Source of the DNA: Roseibium sp. MMSF_3412
GTDB lineage: Bacteria; Pseudomonadota; Alphaproteobacteria; Rhizobiales; Stappiaceae
Length of the DNA: 64,000 nucleotides
Assembly: GCF_030733265.1 (NCBI RefSeq)
Contig: NZ_JASHJI010000012.1
Coordinates: 62,001-126,000 of the forward strand
Direction of reading: 5' to 3'
The stretch's first letter is position 1; the number at the start of each line of letters is the position of its first letter. A model generated the notes under the pieces. That model saw only the letters and a list, made by a program, of their open reading frames with translations, was not told the origin of the DNA and did no database searches. Both the position numbers and the translations under genes were made by a program. Of this stretch, positions 18,956 through 27,803 are shown piece by piece.

Positions 18956-19561
18956 TCAGGCGTCCTCGGTCTCTTCTGACGCCGCTTCTGCTTCTTGCTG
19001 GACTTCAGGACCTTCCGTCTCTTCCAGCGTTCGGTCCCAGAGAAGCCGCAGACCGGCGGACTTGTCGTTGCGCCACGCAAACTCGGCAACCACCGGCTTG
19101 TTGAACTTCGCCATGGTCAGAAGAACTTCCTCCGGCAGAGCCGTAAGCCCGTTTGCCTTGACCTTGCAGCCGTTCTTGGCAGCATCGACAATGGTGCCCT
19201 CTAGTTCGGTGATGCCTTCCAGATCCGCGATTTTGACCGGTATCTTGACGTCGTTTCTCGTTTCACGGCGCTTGTCGCTCGTCTTGCTTTCGCTCGTCAC
19301 GAACACCACCGAAGCGTCGTTGCCCTTGACCGAGGTCACCTGAGCCTTGGAGAGTTTGCGCGCGCCCGGGAAACGGATACCGATGTTCTTGTAAAGCTCA
19401 TCGGCGTGCTCCGTGGTTACCTTGCACCCCCATTCGGTCACATTGGTGATAACGGCATCGACAATTGCGAGTGTGTCGAAATCGACGACCTGAACATCTT
19501 CACTGGCTTCAGGGCTTTCCTGAAGAGACGCAAGGGCAGGATCAATGGTCACATTGCTCAT
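18956..19561 (-). CDS. PilZ-like protein with two similar halves
   Basis: A 201-residue soluble protein. The second half has [14 protein letters not shown] followed by [15 protein letters not shown], which resembles the RxxxR and (D/N)xSxxG c-di-GMP motifs of PilZ domains, although the Ser is replaced (DAAKNG). The first half repeats the core as [15 protein letters not shown], without an arginine motif. The C-terminus is an acidic tail rich in Glu and Ala. It lies between eda and pgi on the opposite strand. If it binds c-di-GMP it would do so through the second half; the altered motif leaves this open. Function unknown. Confidence 0.65.
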   Translation of the reverse strand: MSNVTIDPALASLQESPEASEDVQVVDFDTLAIVDAVITNVTEWGCKVTTEHADELYKNIGIRFPGARKLSKAQVTSVKGNDASVVFVTSESKTSDKRRETRNDVKIPVKIADLEGITELEGTIVDAAKNGCKVKANGLTALPEEVLLTMAKFNKPVVAEFAWRNDKSAGLRLLWDRTLEETEGPEVQQEAEAASEETEDA

Positions 19562-19797
19562 GGGTTTAAAACACCTGAAATCTGCTTCTGTTCATCACCT
19601 GTGCGGAGCAAGCACGCGTCCTTACTTTTGCGCAAAACTCCTAATTTCCCGTCAATTCACCGGACTTTCGGGATCAGCATGCATGCAACAGGACCTCGCC
19701 AGCTCACGGCCTCGGGCCTGCCTTTCAGAAAAGTCTCCACTACGTCAGAATGCTGTGCTAATTGGAGCGCTGTCTGCCATGACCGAAATCCGGATAG

Positions 19798-19811
19798 TTT
19801 AATCGATTTAA
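19798..19811. promoter_or_regulatory. LacI-type operator upstream of pgi
   Basis: TTTAATCGATTTAA, centred on the same ATCGAT core as the zwf and edd sites with one mismatched pair. It ends 11 nt before the pgi ATG, so it abuts or overlaps the ribosome-binding site AGAGGAAG; binding would block transcript elongation or a promoter just upstream. Confidence 0.7.
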
Positions 19812-19822
19812 GAGGAAGTCTC

Positions 19823-21445
19823 ATGACACTCGAAGCGACACTTGCGTCTCTCACCCGACAGGCTGAAAAGTTGAACAAAACCACGCTTCGGGACCTGTTT
19901 GCCGGTGACCCGGCCCGGTTCGAGACATTCTCGGCAAGCGCTGACGACCTTCTGCTCGACTACTCGAAAACGAAAATCGACAGCAACGCCCTGGCCGGGC
20001 TTCTCTCGCTCGCAGCTACGGCCGACGTCGAAGGCCGCCGATCGGCCATGTTTGCCGGCGAAAAGATCAACGAGACCGAAAAACGCGCGGTCCTTCACAC
20101 CGCGCTCCGCAACAGATCCGACAAGCCCGTTATGGTCGACGGGGAAGACGTCATGCCGGATGTCCGCTCCGTGCTCGACGCCATGGCAGATTTTGCAGAA
20201 GCGGTCCGGTCCGGCGAACTGGTGTCCTCTTCCGGTGCACCCTTCACCGACGTCGTCAATATCGGCATTGGCGGCTCCGATCTCGGCCCTGTCATGACCA
20301 CGCTGGCGCTGGCGCCGTATCACGATGGCCCTGAACTGCACTACGTCTCCAACGTGGACGGGGCGCATATCGCGGATACGCTTGAAAAACTCGACCCGGA
20401 AACAACGCTCATCATCGTCGCGTCAAAGACATTCACGACCATTGAAACGATGACCAATGCCGCAACCGCGCGCAAGTGGATTGCGTCGGCCCTCGGCGAA
20501 GAGGCGGTCGGCGAACACTTCGCTGCAGTGTCGACTGCCCTCGACAAGGTTGCTGCCTTCGGAATCGACAGCGCGCGCGTCTTCGGTTTCTGGGACTGGG
20601 TCGGCGGCCGCTATTCCATCTGGTCGGCCATCGGCTTGCCGCTGATGATCGCGATAGGCCCAGATGCGTTCAGCGACTTCCTGGAGGGCGCCCATGCGAT
20701 GGATGTTCATTTTCAGGAAGCGCCGCTAGAGAACAACCTGCCGGTGCTGATGGCGCTTATCGGCGTCTGGCACCGGGATGTTCTGGGCTATGGCGCCAGA
20801 GCGGTGCTGCCCTATGACCAGCGTCTGTCCCGCCTGCCCGCCTACCTGCAGCAACTCGACATGGAATCCAACGGCAAGCGCGTGAAGCTGGACGGAAGCG
20901 CCGTGGACATGGATACGGGCCCGCTCGTCTGGGGGGAACCTGGAACCAACGGCCAGCACGCCTTCTACCAGTTGTTGCACCAGGGCACGACGGTTATTCC
21001 CTGCGAATTCCTGATCGCGAAGGAAGGCCATGAGGACGATCTGCACCATCACCACGAACTTCTGACGGCCAATTGTCTTGCCCAGTCCGAGGCGCTGATG
21101 CTCGGGCGAACGCTTGAGGAAGCAAAATCTATACTTGCCGCTTCCGGGATGTCCGAAACCGATGTGGCGCGGCTTGCACCGCACAAGGTATTTCCTGGTG
21201 ACCGGCCGTCCTTCACGCTTGTTTACGACAAGTTGACCCCTTTCGCGCTCGGTCGCCTGATCGCGCTTTACGAGCACCGCGTCTTTGTTGAGGGCGTCAT
21301 CTGGGGCATCAACTCCTTCGATCAATGGGGCGTGGAACTCGGCAAGGAACTGGCGACCGCCCTCTTGCCCATGGTCAAGGGCGAGGTTGCTGCCGACGGC
21401 AAGGATGCCTCCACGCGCGGCCTGCTTTCGGCTCTGAAGAACTGA
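19823..21445 (+). CDS. pgi: Glucose-6-phosphate isomerase
   Basis: The 540-residue enzyme interconverts fructose 6-phosphate and glucose 6-phosphate, here linking the fructose kinase FrcK to Zwf. Motifs: [13 protein letters not shown], the phosphate-binding [29 protein letters not shown], the catalytic Glu/His region (FYQLLHQG) and the C-terminal lysine in [13 protein letters not shown]. The ATG at 19823 follows AGAGGAAG; the long upstream frame from 19406 is antisense to the PilZ-like gene and rejected. It is monocistronic with its own operator. Confidence 0.96.
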   Translation: MTLEATLASLTRQAEKLNKTTLRDLFAGDPARFETFSASADDLLLDYSKTKIDSNALAGLLSLAATADVEGRRSAMFAGEKINETEKRAVLHTALRNRSDKPVMVDGEDVMPDVRSVLDAMADFAEAVRSGELVSSSGAPFTDVVNIGIGGSDLGPVMTTLALAPYHDGPELHYVSNVDGAHIADTLEKLDPETTLIIVASKTFTTIETMTNAATARKWIASALGEEAVGEHFAAVSTALDKVAAFGIDSARVFGFWDWVGGRYSIWSAIGLPLMIAIGPDAFSDFLEGAHAMDVHFQEAPLENNLPVLMALIGVWHRDVLGYGARAVLPYDQRLSRLPAYLQQLDMESNGKRVKLDGSAVDMDTGPLVWGEPGTNGQHAFYQLLHQGTTVIPCEFLIAKEGHEDDLHHHHELLTANCLAQSEALMLGRTLEEAKSILAASGMSETDVARLAPHKVFPGDRPSFTLVYDKLTPFALGRLIALYEHRVFVEGVIWGINSFDQWGVELGKELATALLPMVKGEVAADGKDASTRGLLSALKN

Positions 21446-21640
21446 TCAAAACCGCCATACTTTCGCCCAACGGACGCTATCTGTTCCACAACACTGAAAG
21501 TTCCTGCCCGGACAGCTACTTGGGTTTTGTGTACTGTAGGAATTGATAGATTGCCCCAGCGCACAAAGCAGCTTAACCTTGGCAGAACTTTAAACTATTG
21601 AAATTGCCGCACCCAGCGGTCTTGAAGGGAGTTACCTTTA

Positions 21641-21910
21641 ATGAAGAAGTTAGTTCTGCTCGCTGCAATAGGCGTTGCTTTGGCAGGGTGCCAGTCTGAC
21701 AGCCAGACGGACCGTGCCCTCGTCGGTGGCGGCCTTGGCGCTGCAACCGGTGCTGCAATCGGTGCTGCGGCGACGGGCGATGTCGGCGGTGCACTCGTTG
21801 GTGGTGCAATCGGTGCAGCGGGCGGCGCAATCGTCGGCGCGGCAACCACACCGAAAAACTGCGTGGCCTATGACCGCTACGGCAACCCGTATCGCGTCGC
21901 CTGCCCGTAA
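21641..21910 (+). CDS. Glycine-zipper lipoprotein, array copy 1
   Basis: An 89-residue protein with a lipobox (VALAG-C, Cys about residue 17), then a QSDSQTDRALVGG linker, a glycine-zipper stretch GGLGAATGAAIGAAA and GGAIGAAGGAIVGAA, and a short C-terminal module NCVAYDRYGNPYRVACP with two cysteines. Mature protein should be anchored in the outer or inner membrane, with the zipper able to insert or oligomerise. GGGAG precedes the ATG. It is the first of four tandem paralogues. Function unknown; zipper lipoproteins of this size are often stress- or envelope-linked. Confidence 0.85.
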   Translation: MKKLVLLAAIGVALAGCQSDSQTDRALVGGGLGAATGAAIGAAATGDVGGALVGGAIGAAGGAIVGAATTPKNCVAYDRYGNPYRVACP

Positions 21911-21966
21911 GACGCACCTTTTAGACTTGACTGTGTGACAATGCCGCGGATCGGTAGGATAAAATC

Positions 21967-22236
21967 ATGAAAAAACTGTTTTTTGTTGCTGCCGCTGCGG
22001 CGCTTCTTGCTGGCTGTCAGTCGGACAGCCAGACTGACCGGGCACTGGTCGGTGGCGGCCTCGGAGCCGCGACCGGCGCCATCATCGGTGCCGCAGCCGG
22101 AGGCGGCGTCGGTCCGGCCCTCGCCGGTGCGGCAATCGGTGGCGCGGGCGGTGCCATTGTCGGCGCCGCGACAACACCGAAGAACTGCGTCGCCTATGAC
22201 CGGTATGGAAATCCCTACCGCGTCGTCTGCCCCTGA
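21967..22236 (+). CDS. Glycine-zipper lipoprotein, array copy 2
   Basis: Also 89 residues and nearly the same as copy 1: lipobox LLAG-C, QSDSQTDRALVGGGLGAATG, a second zipper helix and the identical NCVAYDRYGNPYR..CP ending. Only 56 nt separate it from copy 1, so the two are probably co-transcribed. The near identity of the linker and C-terminal module points to recent duplication followed by drift inside the zipper. Confidence 0.85.
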   Translation: MKKLFFVAAAAALLAGCQSDSQTDRALVGGGLGAATGAIIGAAAGGGVGPALAGAAIGGAGGAIVGAATTPKNCVAYDRYGNPYRVVCP

Positions 22237-22447
22237 TCACAATGCACCAGATTGGCCCCGCGCGTTAACGGGCCATTTAGGTTACGCATTCCATAATGAG
22301 TTTCATTGGATTTGAACGTTCCGACCGGGCTTGAGACCGGAAGCGACCGTATGCGTGCGGTTTGCGTTCCTAATTCTTAAGCCTCCGGCCGTGACCTTCA
22401 GAACCGCTTGGCGCCGATTCGGCTGTACCTCGTAGGAGCGGCGTGCC

Positions 22448-22470
22448 TGGCAGATCAATTTCATCTGCCA
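22448..22470. other. Hairpin between lipoprotein copies 2 and 3
   Basis: TGGCAGAT and ATCTGCCA form a perfect 8-bp stem around a 7-nt loop. There is no T-run, so it is not a standard terminator; it may be an mRNA-stability or regulatory element. It is the only clear structure in the roughly 300-nt gap. Confidence 0.4.
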
Positions 22471-22536
22471 AGGCCATCTTACCTGGACTCAGCCAAACCG
22501 TCGCCAGATCACACTCATTTTGAGGTCGTATCCGAA

Positions 22537-22755
22537 ATGAAACAAATTCTGGTCGTGGCTGCAGTGGCCACCCTCCTCGCTGGCTGCTCCTCAAGCAGAC
22601 AAACGGATCGTGCAATCATCGGCGGCGGCCTGGGTGCTGCTACCGGCGTCATCGTCGGCGCGGCTGTGGGCGCAGGCGCTGCGCCTGTCATTGCCGGCGC
22701 AGCTCTTGGAGCGGCCGGTGGCGCCGCAATCGGTGCTGCCACAACACCGAACTAG
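22537..22755 (+). CDS. Glycine-zipper lipoprotein, array copy 3 (lacks C-terminal module)
   Basis: A 72-residue copy with lipobox LLAG-C, SSSRQTDRAIIGGGLGAATG and the second zipper AGAALGAAGGAAIGAATTPN, then stop. Copies 1, 2 and 4 continue at this point with the NCxAxDxxGxPYxVxCP module. At the DNA level ACACCGAA is followed directly by CTAG where the others have an Asn-Cys codon pair, so a small deletion or substitution creating TAG is the likely cause. The start ATG at 22537 follows GAGG; a longer frame from 22408 is not conserved. The shortened form may still insert in membranes. Confidence 0.75.
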   Translation: MKQILVVAAVATLLAGCSSSRQTDRAIIGGGLGAATGVIVGAAVGAGAAPVIAGAALGAAGGAAIGAATTPN

Positions 22756-22851
22756 AGCATTGAGAAAGCTTGGATAACCGGCTCACGGTAAGAATTTGTT
22801 AACCATACATCTCCACGCTGGCTGAGCTTATCGCTTTGCTGGGGAGCATGG

Positions 22852-23124
22852 ATGAAACCGATTCTTGCCGTTGCAGCCCTCGCCTTCCTGCTGGCCGGTT
22901 GCGCCAACACGGAAAGCCAGCGCGACAGAATGCTGATTGGAGCCGGGCTGGGTGCAGCCACCGGAGCGACGATTGGTGCCGTGGCAGGTTCGACCGTCAA
23001 TGCGACGATTGCCGGTGCCGCGCTTGGTGCTGTCGGGGGCGGCCTGATCGGTGTCGTGACGACACCGCGCAACTGCATAGCGCACGACCAGAACGGCACA
23101 CCCTACAAGGTCAGATGCCCATAG
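22852..23124 (+). CDS. Glycine-zipper lipoprotein, array copy 4
   Basis: A 90-residue, more diverged copy: lipobox LLAG-C, ANTESQRDRMLIGAGLGAATG, zipper, and C-terminal NCIAHDQNGTPYKVRCP. The order lipobox, QxDR linker, zipper, CxAxDxxGxPY module is the same as in copies 1 and 2, so the family constraint is real. GGGGAG precedes the ATG. It ends 64 nt before the convergent ThDP enzyme gene. Confidence 0.83.
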   Translation: MKPILAVAALAFLLAGCANTESQRDRMLIGAGLGAATGATIGAVAGSTVNATIAGAALGAVGGGLIGVVTTPRNCIAHDQNGTPYKVRCP

Positions 23125-23149
23125 GCGGCCTTTCCTGAAGATCTGAACA

Positions 23150-23171
23150 ATGCCCTGCGGCATCAGGGCAT
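23150..23171. terminator. Hairpin between convergent genes
   Basis: ATGCCCTG and CAGGGCAT form an 8-bp stem with a 6-nt loop between the convergent stops of lipoprotein copy 4 and the ThDP enzyme. No T-run on either strand, so a terminator role is only suggested by its place. Confidence 0.4.
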
Positions 23172-23188
23172 CGTCTGCCGTGCGGAGC

Positions 23189-24730
23189 TTAGATCGCCGC
23201 CTCGATCAGAAACGGGCCTTGCGTACGCGCCGCCATTTCCATTGCCTCGGCGAAGCTTTCCTCCGTATCGGCCCGCACAGCCTGAACACCATGACCGGCT
23301 GCCAGTGCGACCCAGTCAATCAGCGGATCCTCGATATCGAACATGGCGCGCGCGTTGCGTCCCGGTTTCGGTGCTCCTTGCGCCTGAAGCTCGGCATGCA
23401 GGATCTGGTAGCCCCTGTTTGCGATGATCACGAACGTGATGTTCAGCCCCTCGCGCGCAGCCGTCCACAGGCACTGGACCTGGTACATGGCGGAACCGTC
23501 TCCGGAAACGGCAAAAACCGGCCGGTCCGGACAGGCGACCGCCGCTCCGAGCGCATTCGGCAGACATTGGCCGATGGACCCGCCGGTGTTGTTGATCCGG
23601 TCATGATGTGAAGACCCGTTCACCGCCGGCCAGATACCGGGCCCGGCTGTAACCGCCTCGTTCACCAGGATCGCATCATCTGGAAGGAAATTCGCCAACC
23701 CGCGTCCGATCCCTTCCGCCGAAAGCGGTCCGCTTTCAAGCGGCGGGACGTCACGCGCGATCCGGGCAACCGCCTCGCTGTCGTCGACACCGGCGGCTTC
23801 CGCGAGCTTTTCCAGCGTCCACATGACATCCCAGTCCGCGAAGCAGAGCTGACCGATCGCGCAGCCCGCCGGTTCCGGCGTCGACGGTTTGCCAGGATAG
23901 GCGAAGAAGTTGACCGGGGGATCTTCCCCGACCAGGACGATATGCTTCAGGCCGGACAGGAACTCGGCGCTCATGTCGACATTGTAAGGCATCGTTTCGA
24001 ACGCCACGGCCCCTTCTCCAAGGGCAATGCGGGGCGCGAAGAAAGGCGCCAGCAACCGGCAGCCGGTTCGCGCGGCAATCTTGCCCGCCAGTTCCGCCCC
24101 TGCCCCGAAAAGCGCAGGACCACTCACCAGCAGGGCGGCTCCTGGAAGCGTCAATGCATGCGCGGACGCCGTCACCCGATCCTCGTCGGGGCGGTGCTTG
24201 CGAACAGGCGGCAATTCGCCCGCCGGTCCCGATCCGCTGTTGCCCCATGCCGAATCCGCCGGAAGGATGACCGTGGCGATCTGGCCGCTGCGCGCGATCC
24301 GGATCGCCTCCGCGCCTGCCCCCGCGACCGTGGAACTGTCCGTCGCGCGCCGGACCCAGTGGGACACCGAACCCACCACGCCATCAAGATCCGCCTGCAA
24401 CGGTGCATCATGTTTGAGGTGATAGCCGGCGTGGTCACCCACGATATTGACGACGCCGGACTGGCCCTTGCGGGCGTTGTGGAGGTTGGCCCATCCATTG
24501 CCGAAACCGGGTCCGAGATGAAGCAGCGTACCGGCAACGTTGCCGCTCATGCGGGCATAGCCATCCGCGGCCCCGGTCACCCCTCCTTCGAAAAGGCAGA
24601 GAATGCAGCGCATTTCCGGATGCGTATCCAGGGCCGCTACGAAGTGCATCTCGGACGTACCCGGATTGGCAAAGCAAACCGAAACGCCGGAAGCCAGCAT
24701 TGTCTCAACCAGCGCTTCCGCACCATTCAT
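23189..24730 (-). CDS. Thiamine-diphosphate enzyme, acetolactate synthase large-subunit-like
   Basis: A 513-residue ThDP-dependent decarboxylase/ligase. The catalytic glutamate lies in LFEGGVTGAADGYARM (about residue 48) and the ThDP/Mg motif is GDGSAMYQVQ followed by IANRGY about 28 residues later. The three-domain Pyr/TH3/PP order is complete. It is shorter than IlvB (about 570) and has no small-subunit partner nearby, so branched-chain acetolactate synthesis is unlikely; benzoylformate decarboxylase-like or 2-oxoacid decarboxylation is equally possible. GGGAG precedes the ATG. It stands alone, convergent to the lipoprotein array. Confidence 0.82.
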   Translation of the reverse strand: MNGAEALVETMLASGVSVCFANPGTSEMHFVAALDTHPEMRCILCLFEGGVTGAADGYARMSGNVAGTLLHLGPGFGNGWANLHNARKGQSGVVNIVGDHAGYHLKHDAPLQADLDGVVGSVSHWVRRATDSSTVAGAGAEAIRIARSGQIATVILPADSAWGNSGSGPAGELPPVRKHRPDEDRVTASAHALTLPGAALLVSGPALFGAGAELAGKIAARTGCRLLAPFFAPRIALGEGAVAFETMPYNVDMSAEFLSGLKHIVLVGEDPPVNFFAYPGKPSTPEPAGCAIGQLCFADWDVMWTLEKLAEAAGVDDSEAVARIARDVPPLESGPLSAEGIGRGLANFLPDDAILVNEAVTAGPGIWPAVNGSSHHDRINNTGGSIGQCLPNALGAAVACPDRPVFAVSGDGSAMYQVQCLWTAAREGLNITFVIIANRGYQILHAELQAQGAPKPGRNARAMFDIEDPLIDWVALAAGHGVQAVRADTEESFAEAMEMAARTQGPFLIEAAI

Positions 24731-24944
24731 CCCGGCATCTCCCTTTACTTTGCCTTCGAGCTCTAGGTCATACCCTCATAAAGGACGTCGAAATGGTATG
24801 GAAGAATTTGTTCCGATACGTCGCGTGAAGCTCCAGGAAACCGTCCGGTTTTCAAATGGGCGTCATGTAAATCAGTTGTGGAGGGTTGTCCCCGCAATGG
24901 CGGTGAGGCGGCTACGGGAAACATCCGGAACTGCTCAACACGAC

Positions 24945-24974
24945 AAAAAAGGCCGGTCACTTGACCGGCCTTTT
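24945..24974 (-). terminator. Intrinsic terminator of ald
   Basis: GGCCGGTCA pairs perfectly with TGACCGGCC around a CT loop, and the stem is flanked by six A and four T residues. Read on the minus strand it ends in a T6 run 22 nt past the ald stop; the T4 run on the other strand might also allow plus-strand termination. Confidence 0.88.
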
Positions 24975-24996
24975 CAACTCTGAAGGACTTGCCGCC

Positions 24997-26136
24997 CTAT
25001 GCGGCCTGGCTGGCGTCGCTCTGCTCTAGCGCAGCGGCCGGATCGACATAGTCATAGCCGAGAGCCTCGGCAACCGCCTCGCAGGTCACCTGTCCGCCGA
25101 TCACGTTCAGGCCCGGCAGGAAGTGCGGATCGTCGAGCAGCGCCTTCTTCGCGCCCTTGTCGGCAAGCGCCAGGGCGAAAGGCAGCGTCGCGTTGTTGAG
25201 CGCGTAGGTAGAGGTCTTCGGCACGGCACCCGGCATGTTCGCAACGCAGTAGTGCACCACGTCGTCGATGATATAGGTCGGATCGGAATGTGTGGTTGCC
25301 TTGGAGGTTTCAAAGCAGCCGCCCTGGTCGATGGCGACATCAACCAGAACCGAACCGGTCTTCATGCGGCTCACGAGATCCTTGGACACCAGCTTGGGCG
25401 CAGCCGCGCCTGCCACCAGAACGGCACCGACGACCATGTCGGCTTCAAGGACGTGTTTCTCCAGCGCGGATTTCGTCGAATAAACGGTCTTCAGCGCCGG
25501 CCCGAACGTCTGGGCAAGCTGGCCGAGAACCGCCGTGTTCCGGTCGAGAACCGTGACATCGGCGCCAAGGCCGATCGCCATGGTGATCGCATGGGATCCG
25601 ACAACGCCGCCGCCGATGACAACGACCTTGGCAGGCTCGACGCCCGGAACGCCGCCGACAAGGGTTCCGGAGCCGCCATGCGCCTTCTCCAGCGCCTTGG
25701 CTCCGGCGATGACCGAAAGACGTCCGGCAACCTGGGACATCGGCACCAGCAGCGGCAGGCCGCCTTTTGCGTCCACCACGGTCTCGTAGGCAATGCAGGT
25801 CGCACCGGACTTGACCAGATCAGCGGTCTGGTCCGCATCCGGAGCCAGATGCAGGTATGTGAACAGAATGTGGTCCGGACGCAGCATCGCCCGCTCGACC
25901 GCCTGCGGTTCCTTGACCTTCACGATCATCTGCGCGGCGTCGAAGACTTCCTTTGCAGTGCCAAGGATCCTGGCGCCTGCGGTCTCGTAGTCGGCGTCGC
26001 TTGCGCCAATGCCCACTCCGGCATTGGTCTCAACGAGCACTTCGTGCCCGTGGGCGATCATCTCGTGAACACTGTCGGGCGTCAGCCCGACCCGGTACTC
26101 ATGGTTCTTGATTTCCTTCGGCACACCAATGCGCAT
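24997..26136 (-). CDS. ald: Alanine dehydrogenase
   Basis: A 379-residue NAD-dependent enzyme that interconverts L-alanine and pyruvate plus ammonia. It opens [19 protein letters not shown]; the substrate histidine lies in YLHLAPD; the NAD fold is [12 protein letters not shown]; and the second signature [19 protein letters not shown] runs into [20 protein letters not shown]. The ATG at 26136 follows GAGGAG; a longer frame to 26289 crosses the control region and is rejected. It is divergent from an Lrp-type gene that should regulate it and ends in a strong terminator, so it is a single-gene unit. Confidence 0.95.
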   Translation of the reverse strand: MRIGVPKEIKNHEYRVGLTPDSVHEMIAHGHEVLVETNAGVGIGASDADYETAGARILGTAKEVFDAAQMIVKVKEPQAVERAMLRPDHILFTYLHLAPDADQTADLVKSGATCIAYETVVDAKGGLPLLVPMSQVAGRLSVIAGAKALEKAHGGSGTLVGGVPGVEPAKVVVIGGGVVGSHAITMAIGLGADVTVLDRNTAVLGQLAQTFGPALKTVYSTKSALEKHVLEADMVVGAVLVAGAAAPKLVSKDLVSRMKTGSVLVDVAIDQGGCFETSKATTHSDPTYIIDDVVHYCVANMPGAVPKTSTYALNNATLPFALALADKGAKKALLDDPHFLPGLNVIGGQVTCEAVAEALGYDYVDPAAALEQSDASQAA

Positions 26137-26265
26137 AACCACGTCTCCTCTGGAAGCGTTATTGATTGCCTGTAAGTGTATGCCTTTTGCAGTCGAATGT
26201 GCTTGCGTTCCCACGACCGCAAAACCGGAACTGAACAATTCTATTGCGCAAATCTGGAAACACAC

Positions 26266-26309
26266 CGCATTTTCTGCGAACATGGACAAATTTTAACGCA
26301 ATATGTGCG
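26266..26309. promoter_or_regulatory. Two phased CGCA-N5-TGCG repeats in the ald/Lrp control region
   Basis: CGCA-TTTTC-TGCG at 26266-26278 and CGCA-ATATG-TGCG at 26297-26309 have centres 31 bp apart, about three helical turns. Both lie in the 183-nt divergent spacer. Lrp/AsnC octamers wrap DNA on such phased sites, so these are the likely AldR-type operators (inference). Confidence 0.55.
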
Positions 26310-26319
26310 GTGCAACATA

Positions 26320-26790
26320 ATGAAACTCGATCGTCTGGACCGGAAAATCCTCGATGTGCTGCAAAAGGACGGCCGGATCGCCAACGCGGACCTTGCCGAT
26401 GTTGTCGGGCTGTCGGCCTCGGCGTGCCTGCGGCGGGTGCGCGCCCTTGAAGAAGCCGGCGTGATCGAGAACTACGTCGCTCTGCTGGACCAGCGCAAGC
26501 TCGGCCGCCGCATGGATGTCTTTGTGGAAATCTCGTTGACCGGCCAGTCAAAGGAGACGCTCGAGAGCTTTGAACGCGCGGTCGCGCGGTCGGACGAAAT
26601 CATGGAGTGTTTCCTGATGGCCGGCGATGCCGATTACATTTTGCGTCTGACCGCTGCGGACCCGATCGATTTCGAACGCATCCACCGCGATCACCTGTCC
26701 CAGCTTCCTGGCGTTCTCAGGATGAAATCCTCCTTCGCCATTCGCCCGATCGTGAAACGGACTGCCATACCGCTGGAAGCGGAAGTCTGA
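26320..26790 (+). CDS. Lrp/AsnC-family regulator, probable ald activator
   Basis: A 156-residue protein with an N-terminal winged helix (LDRKILDVLQKDGRIANADLADVVGLSASACLRRVRALEE, about residues 5-45) and a C-terminal RAM/AsnC ligand domain (FVEISLTGQS..., GDADYILRLTAAD). Start ATG at 26320; the frame back to 26176 crosses the operator region. Divergence from ald strongly suggests it senses alanine or another amino acid and controls ald, like AldR proteins of other alphaproteobacteria. A second target elsewhere cannot be excluded. Confidence 0.9.
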   Translation: MKLDRLDRKILDVLQKDGRIANADLADVVGLSASACLRRVRALEEAGVIENYVALLDQRKLGRRMDVFVEISLTGQSKETLESFERAVARSDEIMECFLMAGDADYILRLTAADPIDFERIHRDHLSQLPGVLRMKSSFAIRPIVKRTAIPLEAEV

Positions 26791-26921
26791 CCCGGACAGC
26801 CTTTCATTTGCCCGGTTACGCTGGCTGAACCGTCAGGATCGATTGCAGTCTCGACGGCAGGTCAAGTCGGCTATATAGTCCGCTTCCGTTTATTGCTTGG
26901 CACTTCAAGGATCCTGCCACG

Positions 26922-27803
26922 GTGTCCCACAAGATCACCCGTTTTCTCGACACAACCTATCAGCTTGGCGAATGCCCGACCTGGGATGAGCGTACCAACC
27001 GTCTCCTCTGGGTCGATATTCAGGGCCGCACCATTCAGTCGATGGACTGGGCGACGCGCGACATCACGACCTGGTATTTCGACAACGAGGTCGGCTCGTT
27101 CGGCCTGACCGATGATGACCGGCTTGTCGTCGGCGTGTGGGACAAGATCCTGCTGTTCGACCCCAAGACGGAAAAAAGCGAGGTCCTCGCTGAGGTGCAG
27201 GCGGACCGCCCCGGCACACGTCTCAATGACGGCAAGATCGGCCCGGACGGCGCTTTCTGGATCGGCACGATGGACACAGCCTCCCCGCGCGAACCGATCG
27301 CCGGTCTCTTCCGGATCGACGGCAAGGGGAACGTCGAAGAGATCCGCGACGAACTGCAATGCTCCAACGGCCTCGCCTGGAGCGCAGACGGAGCTTACAT
27401 GTACCACGCAGATTCCACGCCTGGATGGATCGAGTGTTATGCCTTCGACCCGGCAACAGGTGCCCTCGGCTCCAAGATGCTCTATGCCCAGCAGACCAAC
27501 GAGACCGGCCGCCCGGACGGCGCGACCGTGGACGCGGACGGCAACTACTGGAGCGCCGGTGTCTCCGCCGGCGTGCTCAACTGCTTCGCTCCCGACGGCA
27601 ACCTTCTGGAAGCGATAAAGATGCCGGTGCCAAAACCGACCATGCCCTGCTTCTGCGGCCCGGAGCTCGACCAGCTGATCGTCACCACGATCAAGCAACC
27701 GACCGACCCGACCGCCATCGAACCGGATACGCTCTCCGGCGGCCTCTTCCGCGTGGAAGGCCATGGGCGCAAGGGTTTGACGACGGAGCGGTTCAAGACT
27801 TAG
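26922..27803 (+). CDS. SMP-30/gluconolactonase-family protein
   Basis: A 293-residue six-bladed propeller of the SMP-30/LRE group, which hydrolyse sugar lactones using a divalent metal. Likely metal ligands are E17 in LGECPTW, the Asn in RLNDGKIGPDG, the Asn in CSNGLAWSADG and the Asp in GRPDGATVDADGNYW. The start is GTG at 26922 with AAGGAT upstream. It is monocistronic. It might supply lactonase activity in the absence of pgl in the window, but SMP-30 proteins usually prefer unphosphorylated lactones, so a sugar-acid pathway is more likely. Confidence 0.88.
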   Translation: MSHKITRFLDTTYQLGECPTWDERTNRLLWVDIQGRTIQSMDWATRDITTWYFDNEVGSFGLTDDDRLVVGVWDKILLFDPKTEKSEVLAEVQADRPGTRLNDGKIGPDGAFWIGTMDTASPREPIAGLFRIDGKGNVEEIRDELQCSNGLAWSADGAYMYHADSTPGWIECYAFDPATGALGSKMLYAQQTNETGRPDGATVDADGNYWSAGVSAGVLNCFAPDGNLLEAIKMPVPKPTMPCFCGPELDQLIVTTIKQPTDPTAIEPDTLSGGLFRVEGHGRKGLTTERFKT

